A stretch of DNA of 64,000 bases from Amblyornis subalaris (taxonomy: Eukaryota; Chordata; Aves; Passeriformes; Ptilonorhynchidae). The stretch covers positions 3,038,001 to 3,102,000 of the forward strand of contig JACAXG010000052.1 in the NCBI GenBank assembly GCA_018881555.1, given 5' to 3'. Both the position numbers and the translations under genes were made by a program. Below, piece by piece: positions 49,401-61,223 of this stretch (position 1 is the first letter of the stretch; each line of letters begins with the position of its first letter). A model generated the notes under the pieces. The model did not search any database. It saw only the letters and a list, made by a program, of their open reading frames with translations, and was not told the origin of the DNA.

Positions 49401-52400
49401 TTTCTAGTATGGAGCCAGGATCCCCCTTTTCTGCCCAACCTTTTAGCCTCATGGTTCTTGCATTCCTAAGTGCAGAGTAGCATCACTTCCATGAACACTT
49501 ACGCAGCGGACCCTGCTTCCTTACAGCCATGTTGTTCCTGGGATGATGCTCCTTCTCTGGGTGAATTACCTGACTGCAGGGCTACAACACAACACCTTGC
49601 CAGTGCCACCACCACCAGAACTCTGCCTGCCTTTTGGGGTTTCTTTGCAAGACACAGGCAGAGTTCAGGACATGGCTCTGTCCATAGATGGAAAATGGGC
49701 AGCTGCCAGAATGAGTGTGTGTGAACATGTGCCTACTGCTTGGTACCCAAAGCAGCTCCAGCTTAACCGTGAAGGACCTCGTGGTTTTAGGGACAGGCTG
49801 GGTAGGACTGTTCATGGGACAGTGGGTGAGAATGTGGTCACGGACCTAGGAAGGCTTTTGGGTGTCTGCCTCCCAAATCAGGGTTTAAACATGCCAGTTT
49901 TCACACTTCGCCACTTTCCAAACTGTATTTTCTTCTTTCAAATTAGAAGCTTTCAGTGCCTTTTAATGCAGTAGAATTAAAGATGTTATTCCATTACCTA
50001 GACTACTCCTGTTTAACTGTGTCTGCTCTTTTGCGAATCTGAGGATGGGTCTAACTGTTCTTTTGCATCTCAGTCACAACNTCTGCCCCATCAAAGAGAT
50101 TTTTGTCACTTTCTGTGTCCTAGGGGCTTTGGAAATCATATATAAGGTTGAGCTAATTCTCTTTTTTATTTATTTTTTGAGAGCCTACGATTGTTGTCCC
50201 TTCTGCATTGCTTTCCAGCAGAGAAACAATGTGTGCTGTTAAAAAGGGAAAATAAACAACTGCAAAGATGTTTTTCCCTTCTCTTGCACCTCCAGTACAT
50301 TCTGTAACCCAGTTGCTATAATTGTTTTCAAACTTTCTTTAAACATGCATACTGTCAAGAGATTGTGGTAAAACAAGTGTTTCTCATAAGGCAAATTGAG
50401 ACTGCAAGGGATAAAAAAAGATGACAGAGCAAACAGAAAATCCCATGTTTTGTTTATGAACTTTTTTTTTTTTTGCCTAATGGCAGATTCTTGGAGAAAG
50501 GATCTGTTTACTTCAGTGAAAGACTAGCTTAGGGTTTGCTGATTCCCAAGGCAAAAAGAAGGCATAGTTTCCAATTTGCAAGCTATTCAGTGTGTGTGAT
50601 GAACTGAAGTCATTTGTGGATTTGTATGTTGCGTTTTGACATGATTAAATGTTTTAAGTCTATTGATTTCATGCTGGGGATTAATGATGCTGAATGAAAG
50701 AGCATCAAAGAATAAAACGTGTTTACATGCTCGATTAAAATACCTTTAAAAAAAAGCCGGAGTACCTATTATTGGATAGGAGTGCGATAAGAAAAGCATA
50801 GGACCAATCACGCATCCTGCATCGATAGGAAAATGCATTAACTTCTTTAGGCATAGAAAGAAGAAAAGCAAAGATTTGATAAGGGTTGACTGTACCTTTC
50901 TGAATGCTTAACACTCGTGTTTGACTCGGTTTTTTGGAAGAGGGGATTAAAGAGGTTTCATTATCAGTTACCACAGATCTGTTTTACTGAATCAATCAAA
51001 GCATGATGCTTAGCTGCTTGGGATTAATGAGACGATCTTTTAACTGGAGAACTTGTTGGTAACAGCAATGTTAATAAAGGACAAGACCCAAAGATACTCA
51101 GTGCATCTGCGNACGTGAGATACAGTGAAGATGGCATTTGCTGCTTTGAATTTGCATAATGCTTTTAGATCTGTTTGCCTTAGCATATTAGCTCAAAAAC
51201 ATATTATCTTAAAATGTTCATAGTGCTAATTGGTTTGTATCTGCTCTCTGCAAATGTTCCTAATGGCTGTCTAGATTCATGGGTTGTATCTGGAATTGCA
51301 GTTAGGTGTCACATTCTGTTTACCAAGATAATAATAGATGGAGGGGGAAAAGACCGATTTGCTTGTTAAATCCACCCCATTGCAAGCACAATACAGGCTT
51401 TTCCAGTAGTATGAAACTGTTAGCACCCCTTATGTCAGCCAGAATGCCAGGCAGAGAATTAATTTGTGGTGTATCTGTGGAGAAGGATGCCTTAATGATC
51501 GAGTTAGCATGTGAAATACTTGATCCATGTGAAATACTCCCTACTGGGCTAGGGAGAAGTTTAAATGTGCAGTTTAATGCAGCTGAGTAAACGTCTGACA
51601 AGACCAGCTCGAGCACCCATTTGCTCGTTCTCTGTTGATGCTCTGATCCAGATTAGCATATGTAAGATAAATTCAGCATCAGTCTGATACGCTCTACAAT
51701 TCATTTGTGTCAGAATATGTTGAATGATTATCCTGGGTTTGAGGCAAGAGACGGGGGTTTGACAACATGAGGTTATTTTTTTTTCTCCCACTTTTATTGC
51801 TTAATACAAGACCTGAAGCCCTTAGTTACAGAACAAAGTGTGTGAGCAGTAACCAAGCTTGTGCAAACCCAAGAGAAGAGTAATGACTGTTCCTCGCAAG
51901 CTTCCTGCCTCAGTGCAGGTGCAGGAATCAGGAGGGCCTGAATAATTCNTAAAGTGCAAATTAGCCCCAGCTTGCTCCCACTGCTCGAATTTTGCTTCTG
52001 CTTACCTACCTAGTTGCTAGAAAGAACAGAATAAAGAATGCTTGGGAAACTAGGAAGAGAAAGCAGAGAGTGCTACAGTTTAAAGGCCAAAGTCACAGAG
52101 ACTGCTGAATACTGGGTGTATTTGAAGGCTCAGTGCTTGTTGAGGAATTGGACTGTACATTGATTATTCATGGCATGTTTTCTCAGGAAGAAGGAAGCTC
52201 TGGGGACCCATTCCATTGCTCTTGGAGAGGGAAAAACTTCCTTTTAAGAATTAGGTTTTTCCTGCTTTTATTGTTACAGTTTCTAAAAATTATTGGGTAA
52301 AAAAGTTCATTTAAAGCCTGTTAAGGTATTGGAGAGAGTATATATTTATGGTGTCACTCAAATCAAGTGTTCAGAGAAATTCGATGAGAGATTTTGGATG

Positions 52401-55400
52401 TTAGGATGGTTACTGCTTTGAGTAAATATGGAAACTAGTTACATATGGAAATGCAGTGTGCAATTAGCTTATATTTTTATCGTTTAAAAGCCAGCATTCC
52501 TCTCTTTACATAGTTGGTAATGGAGGTGGTTACCTTTTCTGTTGGGTTACTTAGCTGCTTTTTCTGCCCAGAAGACCAAAATGAGAGGTGAGTGGTGTTT
52601 AATTCTTCTGCTGCACAACATTGCAACTCACCCAAACATCAAGTAAAAGGTTTTCCTGAGCACTGTTGTGGAAGAAGGGAATTCCTAACACAGACGTTGG
52701 AACAGCTTGTGTGTCACTGTGCAGTGCAGACAGGAGCCGGTCTGAAAAATGCAAGTTGTTTCTGCTGTGTACTTGAATATCCCTTTGACATCTCTCATGT
52801 GGGACATGGAAACATCTAACATCTCCAGCAGGAGCAGGAACAAGGTAGCTGGTTTTCTCTATTGGCAGGTATTCAGATGGAGAAAAACTCTCCTAATGTT
52901 TTTGCTGTGCTGAATATGAAAAGAGAACAACAGCAGGAAAAAAGCTTCCTTTTTTAGTGTTTCTGGGGGTTTTCTGTTTTTTTCATTTGTTTTGGTGTTT
53001 TTTTTCAACATTCACCCATTTTGTCTCCATGCCTTCTACCCCACCCCTTCTTGTCTCACGTGTGGCAACTAGATCATGTTGCCATCATCTGTTTTTGTNT
53101 TTCCCTCATTTGGGTTGCTGGAATAGGAGCTGGCTCTCATTTCTAGCTGATTCTGTCATTTCCGCTAGGCCCCGGCTTGGGCAAGTGCCAAGACCAACAG
53201 GTGATCCTTGTAGCTGCAAAGCTGCAGGAAGAAGGCTGTGCGTGGAGGAGNCAGTGCACCAGAGGGGCTGCCTGGCCCTGCTCCATCTTGCTGTATAATT
53301 AATGCCCCCCTCCCCAACCCCCCATNCTGAGCAGAAAATCTGTGCAGAACAGCTCAGCTGTAGAGAAAATGGTAATAAAGAGTTCTGGAAGAATGTAGGC
53401 TGTGTAAGTGCAGAGATGCGCTCCCTCTTGGGGAGAAACTGTGGTTGGTCCTTTGTAAGGAACAGGGACAAAATTGTATTAGCTGCTGTAAAGTAATACA
53501 CACTCCATCAACCATTGCAGGAAAGAAAGCATTTCCATAAATTTCCGTGTTACGCTCATGGGACTTCTTATTGGTATAGGAACTAGTTTGGAATCAGATG
53601 ATAATTTAGTTAGGCTTTTCTCTACAAGAAGTAGCTTGCGAAGTCAAGTGGAAATTACTTGCGCAGAGTTAACTGTGGTTGGGAAGGACCACCTCAAGCT
53701 GTAGGCCTTGGGGCAGCTGGTGCNGGAGTCATGCAGGCTCTGCATTCTCTGGGCATTGGTGGTGGGGAGGCATGACTGTTGAGGGCTTCACAGGGGTGAT
53801 TTTTAGTACACATGAAAAAATTCTAGGAATCCTCAGGACGGCCTCAAAGAGGTTTTTCTTTCAGAGGAAACTCCTTAAGGACTTTTTTTCTATGTGTGAA
53901 AACAATGTTATATTTGTAGATGACAGTGGCTTAGCAAAACCAGTTTCAAAACATATCTCCAAGGCTTAGGTCAACCCCTTGCCATATACTGTAATGTGAG
54001 ATAATGTGTGCCTGAAAACCCTAACTGCATGTTTGTATTTGTGAGGCAGGCCAATGTTTTAGGATAGACACGTTAAGCTTTAATCCTCTGAAAAGTAGGT
54101 GATATCTCAAATTCTTTCTGCTCGGGACACATGGAAGCCAAATTGCTTCTTCCACCTGTGGACTCACTGCTAGTAGTTTGAAAGCTGGAGGTTTCATATA
54201 GACAAGGTATAAGTTTTCTGTGTGCAGTTTTGTAGGGAGCTGAGCTCTCTCAGTGCACCCCAGCACATCCCTACGGCCAGGGGAGGCTGTTGGGAGAAGT
54301 GAACTGGGAAGCCTGGATCAGCTCTGCCGGTGAAACTGAAGTGCTGTGGCAGATCTGCACCGCAGGAGCATCACCTTGACTGGCTGTTTGTGCTGTACAC
54401 AAACCAGAAACACAAACAGCAGTGAGATCAAACTGTTATGAAGCATCAACATATTTAGTAATGCTTCTAGCAGCTATCTGTTTGCAATTCTTTTAACTAA
54501 GCCAGCAGTGGTTTTTCTTCGTGGTGTTCTGCAGTATGTCGGCCACTTGATGGGGAGGAAGCAGGGTACATTGTATCTCAGGGATAGGTCGTGTGTGTGC
54601 AAACCTAAGGGTGGCGAAAGACATGAATTGGCAGCAGATTGCTCATGAATACACACTTCCCTTGGACATGTCTGCCCATGCTAAATGGTGCACTGTTGCA
54701 ATGGTGCAATGGACACTGGCATCTCAATTTTTTTTTCCCCTTGTGTCCCTTTGGTTCTCCATGCTGGTTTACTGCTTTTGCCCCCTTCCAAAACCTCTGG
54801 TATATGAGGCTATTAGCAAGAAGTGAGGTGTTGCTGTCAACATTCTGTGAATTTTCCTCTTCTCTCCTTTGTATTTTGGGAGACCATCCTAATCCCTGTA
54901 TTTGCAGTGGGTCCTGGCCAAACTCGAACAGTCTCTCTGGCAGTCTCCATTGTTGTTCTTCCTTCCCCTTGGGTTACGGGACTAGGGGGAATGATTGCTT
55001 TCTCAGACGGTCACTCGTGGCTCTAGTGACCTCTATAAAGCACCATGAGCACAGCAGGATGAACCAGAGTTTATCTGCAGGGTGGTGNGGGATTCCAGTG
55101 ACTCCTTCGTCAGAAAGCAGCAATACCAGCTGGGGAGACTGGAGAGTGAGCAGGGATACTTCCCACCTGCATTTGGCTCACTACAGCCTGGGCTGGGCAG
55201 AAGCCCTCCAAAGAGTACTTCAGGCAGGAGTAAAACATCCTTGGGCGGCCCCTGGAAAGTCAAGTTTTCCAGTGCCTTTGGCAGGCAGCCTGAAGCAGAT
55301 CCATTCCTTATGCCAGCCCTGTAGAGTGCTACCCCTTGCGGTTCTCCCTCCCGCGCAGCACATACCTTACTATTATTAATGGTCTGGAGGCGCCAGCAGC

Positions 55401-56362
55401 ACGCTCTGTTCTGGATGGAATGTGGTTTCCCAGAGTGCAGGGAACTGTGTGGCCGTTGTTGTTGTACTGGTAGATGGATTTGGTAATGAGTGCTGTAGTT
55501 TTTCCTGTTTGTTTTTTTTTTAATTCACTTTATTCTGCCTCCTCCCTGGACTGTCCCCACTGTGCTCAGCAGGTGCAGGATGCTGTAATCTCTCTGGCAG
55601 AAGAGAGGGAAGAGCTCTCGGGACACTGAGGTGCATGGTAAGGGCAGGCTCACATGGAATCATAGCACTTCAGTGGGAGTAGATCAGCTACACCAAGTGG
55701 TCTGCATGGTTCCCTGAACAGTGAACCCTAGAAATCAAGAGTTAAACAAGTCCGTAGCAAGCTCTTCTTGTGCACTGTGAGCATGTAGAGTCCCACAGTG
55801 TGGGTTGTTGGTGCACTATACAGTGTGTAGGGAAAAGAGCTGGTCCTGTGCGTTTGGCCTAGTGCGTCTTGGCCCAAAGTCATGGACTTTATTGTGCCAT
55901 CACTGTGAAATCAGTGAAAGCTTCAAAATCTGTGGCTGCTGTTTGTTGAATCCTTAATAGGCATATTAACTTTGGAACTGACAAAACTTTCAAATATATC
56001 TGCTTTCAGTCTGCAACACCATCACACGTAAAAAGATGCAGATTAGCATGCAAGCAAACGGCACTTTTGGAAAAAAACAGTGGATTTGGAAAGCACGCTA
56101 AGAAAATGTCCAGTCACAGGGATTCCTCTGAACTCAGTGGAATAAGAACAGGCAGCATGCACTGAACCTCATGTTGCCCAGATTAGTAACTGTTCAATGT
56201 TATTCCTGTAAACTGTATACTTCCTCCTGTTACACCACCACCTCCTGTTTTGCCACCCTGTGTAGTTCTACTGTTTCACCAAGTATTAGTTCATTGAAGC
56301 ACATAGTTTGTCTTTTTAACTACTTTATGAAGTACCTAATGCTCTTTTGGGTGCCACAGAAG

Positions 56363-56436
56363 TAATAATAACAATAATAATAATAATAATAATAATAATA
56401 TAATAATAATAATTATTATTATTGTTGTTGTTGTTG

Positions 56437-56495
<59 letters not shown>

Positions 56496-56505
56496 TTATT
56501 ATTTT
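56363..56505. repeat. compound AAT / GTT / ATT trinucleotide microsatellite
   Basis: About 50 bp of (TAA)n is followed by a short (TTA)n, then (GTT)6 (about 56423-56440), then about 65 bp of (TTA)n. The AAT arm and the ATT arm are complementary, so the locus is a long imperfect palindrome with GTT at its middle. The 89-codon minus-strand frame of Ile/Thr/Leu runs is an artefact of the repeat. Confidence 0.95.
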
Positions 56506-58548
56506 CCGGGTGTACTATATCAGGTTGTGGTGTTTGTTGTGCAGAAACAAAGTAAGGGTGACTGCTGAATCCTGATAACTCAGCTGTAAGGTAAGCCTCT
56601 AACACAGAAAGGGAAACACTCTGGTTTATTTATGAGTACACTCGGAAGCAATGTCTGCCTTCCAGTATACACATGCTTTTTAGGATAGCACATTTTACTT
56701 CGATGCAGTATTGCCAGAGATCAATAATAATCAGGGCTAAATTGCTTACAACGCAAAGGTAATGAAACACTGTCATTACACACCAGTCCTCATTTTCATT
56801 GTTAATTCAATGTTGTTCAACTTTTCACTGGTTTCTCCCTTACAAATGTGGCAGTGAGACAGCCAGGCTGAGCCATCTGCTGCTGGTGCTTGAGAGGTGC
56901 AAAGAGACACCACAAAGAAAATTAATTGACTGTAGTTGACTGTATTAGGGAGAGACCTTATTTGAACCGGCAGTAACTGGAGGGAAGTGTGAACTGGCTT
57001 TAATTCTCAAGCAGACCTCTGAATATTAAGGATGTACACAGCAGTTGGGAGGATACATTCAGAGTCTGGTCATGTTCGAGATCACATCCCCTTGGCTTTC
57101 TCATTGTCACTGTGGTTGTTCACAGCTGAAGGGAATTCTCTAGCTTTTGGATTTAATGTTGGATANGTAATTGGGTGGAAAATTAATGTAAACTTAAAAT
57201 AATTCGGTTTCACAGTCATTATACTCCTTAGTGTTAAATTATTAAGCTTTGTGTCTCTGGTATCTCCCAAAAGCCCTGCCATTACCGATCGTCTGGCTGT
57301 CTTTATTAGCTTATATTTTTCCCTAAAAGCAAGGCCTCATGTACAGTGTAATTATCCAGCAGTGCTGATTAATGGCATAATTCTCTTTTTCTGTAAAACT
57401 GCTGCGTAAATTATTTTCATTTCATAAAAATTACTTGTCAGGCAATTTTGTGGAGGGTTTTTTGATTTTTTTTAGATTTTTATCCACCCTCTCTATCACT
57501 GTGTCATGGTAATATCATGAAACACTGTTGTGTCTGAGCTTGGTACAAGTACTAAACCATACAATGATTTCAATGGAGAAAATTAAAGTAGTTTCCATGG
57601 TTGTTGTTACTTCTACCACCAGATCTGATGAGCAAAAGTAGCTAAAATACCCTGTTCTGAGAATAGGGGTGTTTTTGGAGGTAACTGCCTTAACAGAGAG
57701 ATGAAGGCAGCTTGTTCTGTTGAGCCAGCTGTTGAAATCTCTGCCACTTCTCAACCTTTCAGGTTGCCTGTTGCTGCTTACAGTATGGTTTCAGGAAATT
57801 CAGCAGCCTACATGTCCTGGGGTTTTTTTGCTGCTGTGCCTTCCCCATTTGCCTTGGCAATGGTTCCTTACCCTTCCTCTAGCCTCTCACAGTGAGACTG
57901 AGAAGCCCACTCACCACCTTCCCATGCCCTTAGATATTTCTTCATGCTCCCTACACCTGTTTCCTGGGCTAGATGATACTGAGAAGATTCCTGGCATGTC
58001 CTTCTTGGACTATGAAATGCGCTTGAATAGGAAGTGGCACTATGCTCATCAGCTTGTCATCTGGGTTTGACCTGAACAAAACAATGGACAGTGTACAGCA
58101 AAGTACCCTGCCTTGTTGGACTGAAGGGTACTCTGGATGTTGTAGGTTGAATCTTTTCCTTTCTGACAAGTGTGTTTCCTTTGGTCTGCTGTTTTTAAAG
58201 CTGTCATTTGTTACATGTGCCATGTATTTGTAAGCACCTCAAATAATGTGGAGTTTGGAGGTTGTCCTAGTCCTGCTGGCATAAGAACTAGCAAACCTGC
58301 TCCTCTGATCGAGAGTCCTTCACTAAAGCTGACGTTCAAAAGCTGGTTTCAAAAAGGCATGTTTCACTAGTGTGTGTGTAGAAACAACTGACCAAAGTCT
58401 CAAATCCTTCCTACTGAGTCGGTCCAAGTAAAGCCAGTAACTTGGCTAGTGTTTACCAAAAGAGTAGAGAAACAAAGTTGCAATAGAGCCATTCTTCTCG
58501 TGGAATACCTATGTCCCCACCCTCTATACACCTTTTACTTCATAGCGT

Positions 58549-58564
58549 AAAAAAAAAAAAAAAA
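58549..58564 (+). repeat. poly-A tract
   Basis: Sixteen A in AT-rich intron. No retrotransposed gene or SINE body is recognisable upstream of it. Confidence 0.85.
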
Positions 58565-61186
58565 GTAGTTTCTGCCCCTCAATCTCTGAGGCTGTTTCTT
58601 GACCTTAATGTTTAATACCCGTACATGGCCCTGCCCTTTGTGAACTCGTCTAATTCTCCTTTGAGTTCATCTGTGTTCTTGGCTGCTGCAGTATGTGGTG
58701 ACAGTGAACTCCTAAGAGTGCGTTGTGTTAAAAAAAAAGTTCTTCCCTCTGTTCAGTTTAAATCCCCAGTTCTTAGAAAAAATAGTGAATAATCACTTCC
58801 TATCATTACATTCTTGGCTGTGCAGAGCTCTGCTATCTCCCCTCAGTTATCTCACAAATTTGGCATTCCCAGGGTACCATGGTTGTGAGCCAGCTGTCAN
58901 AGAGGTGACTGAAATCATTTTCACGGGAAGCCTTTTCACTCTGCACTCCCTTCTTGAGACCAAATTAATCCTAGATCTGCCATCATTTGAGCCTGTTACT
59001 AAGAACAGGATAAATTAAAGAAACATGCTTACCATGAACTGTTCTGTCACTCTTTACATTCAGAACAGCACTTCTTGTGGCACAAATAGTTACAAAGCAT
59101 AAAACTGCTGAAATACCAGTCATTTAGCTGCTCTCACCATTTGCTTCTAAAGAGAAAGGTAGTTTGTTCAACTTTCTCATTTTCAGGTATGACAAAATTA
59201 TGCTTGTTGCTTGTTCAGCTGCTTGACCTGTTGGCATATCCCTATAGAGCTCCTCATTTCTGCAGTGCCAGGAAGAACTAGGATTACTGTACTTATTGGT
59301 ATAATTATTTCCAAATATCTCTTTAGCTTGTATTTCTGGAACTAATTTGTTGTCTTTTTACTTTATGTCTTTTTGTTTTGTTTAATGCCATGCACTTGTG
59401 CTTTTAGACTATACAACCTTTTGCTGATATTCTGTTTGCTGCTGTGAGCTACAGCAATGAGCAGATGGAGTCAGACGAATCTTTAATGATGTAAAAGAAG
59501 TTTATTTAATGTGTTTAAACATGCAGATGTCTATTTTACATTACATATTTTCCTGAGTTAAAGACTTTCACCACTGGTGTTAAAAATGATCCTGATATAT
59601 TTTTTCCCTGGTTCTTCCAGTCTCAGTGACCTTAACAGCCAGTATTTTTTGTTGACACATGGCTTGGCAAATGAAGGCTGAAATAGTAAATGGACTGTCC
59701 TCTCTGATGTGTTTCATAACTGTTTTCTATCAGGCATTTGCAATACTGATTTTAAATATTTAATTATACTCAAAGTCATTAGAAACCTATTACATATGTC
59801 TGACTTGGAAGCAAGAGAGGTAAGCCCTTCAATACACTTCTCCCCATTCTCCCAATTCCACTGTAACATTGTGACTCATAATATTTTTTCATATTAAGTA
59901 GTTTTATACAGATCATTGTCTTTAAATCTTTTTAGGCCTTCAGCTAAGGGTGGCTGTTGAGGACAGATGTTTGCAGGATGTTAGCGGACATTATAGTTCA
60001 GAGCCACATAAATCTACTGTGTTTCGGTACACCTCTGTACTACAGAAAGGATTTACATCAGTATGTGCAGTAAACAGTTTCTCTGCTTCAGCAGTCCTTT
60101 CCTTATAATTGGGGGAGGAAAAAAAAAAGCAGAAATGTGTTGCTTTCCAGCAAGGATCTGCTTAATTGTAACAGAGGTGGGGCTGTAAACCATGCTAAGT
60201 CATAAAGGTCACAGCTTCTGTGAAAAGTTTCTCTATTAATAGTCTATAAGTATTTTGTTTCTGCCAAGCTAGTGCTTAGAACCAAATTAGTCCCTCATTA
60301 CAAGTCTGATACATTAAAGTCAAGGGTGTATCAGCATGCCCTGTGTTGCCTCCACACACCTTCCTGGTCCCTCACTCAGACAGCATTTTCATAAATGCAC
60401 ACATATATAAATATAAGTAGGCAAATGACTAAGCAATTCCCTGAGCAATCAGACAACTTATAAAACAAGTAAGTCTTTTTTTCCATTCCGTTTTCTCTGT
60501 TCAAAACAATATTTTGCAAATCACCACCTTTTTTTATCAGCTGTCTGGAAGTAGTTGCCATGATTTCCCAGTGTCACATGTTGCCTTCAGTGTAGCAGTT
60601 AAGGATACTGCCATGGATAAATAAATATTAGGTGCTTCACTGGGTATGACTCCTTTCATCAGTAGAGTTCGTTCTGCATTTACTGGAGAGAGGTGGACTT
60701 CTCCATCCCATTATAAAACATTTATATCTAAGATAAATGAGGTGAATTATCCCAAGAACTACCAGTTTCTCCCTGCGTCTGTCTTTCCTTTGGCCATCAA
60801 AGGAGTCTAAGCAAACCACTTAATTAAGCTAGAACAGAAAAAACAAATTAATTTTGAAGAGGATGTAACAAATGTAGTGGACATGTAAGATAAAGAGACC
60901 ATCCTGGAGAAAAAGACTCTGTCTTTGAAAATTACTATGAGAGTTCTAATCCTAAATGCCAAAACTGAGCACCCAGTAAAAGCCAGAAAAATGGAGTTTG
61001 AAGAATGAGTTGTCCTGAATCACATACACCTTTGCGTTCAGTGGATATATGGGACTGTGACTTAGGATTTCTTATCTGCCATATGCCACTCTGGTTATCA
61101 TAGATTTCTTATGCCCTGAATTTTAAGGATGTTCCAATCACCCATATTTTTCATTCCATTCCATATTTCTGTTCTATTTCTATTGT

Positions 61187-61223
61187 AAAAAAAGGAAAAA
61201 AAAAAAAAAAGGAGGAAAAAAAA
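61187..61223 (+). repeat. A/G-rich low-complexity tract
   Basis: A run of A interrupted by GG and GGAGG. Nothing resembling a processed gene copy precedes it. Confidence 0.85.

Noticed and set aside
53680..53720. Short CR1-like phrase (GGTTGGGAAGGACCACCTC)
   Set aside because: Match is limited to about 20 nt and the CR1 neighbours on either side are missing.
56336..56605. 89-codon minus-strand frame of poly-Ile, poly-Thr and poly-Leu
   Set aside because: Direct translation of the AAT/GTT/ATT microsatellite.
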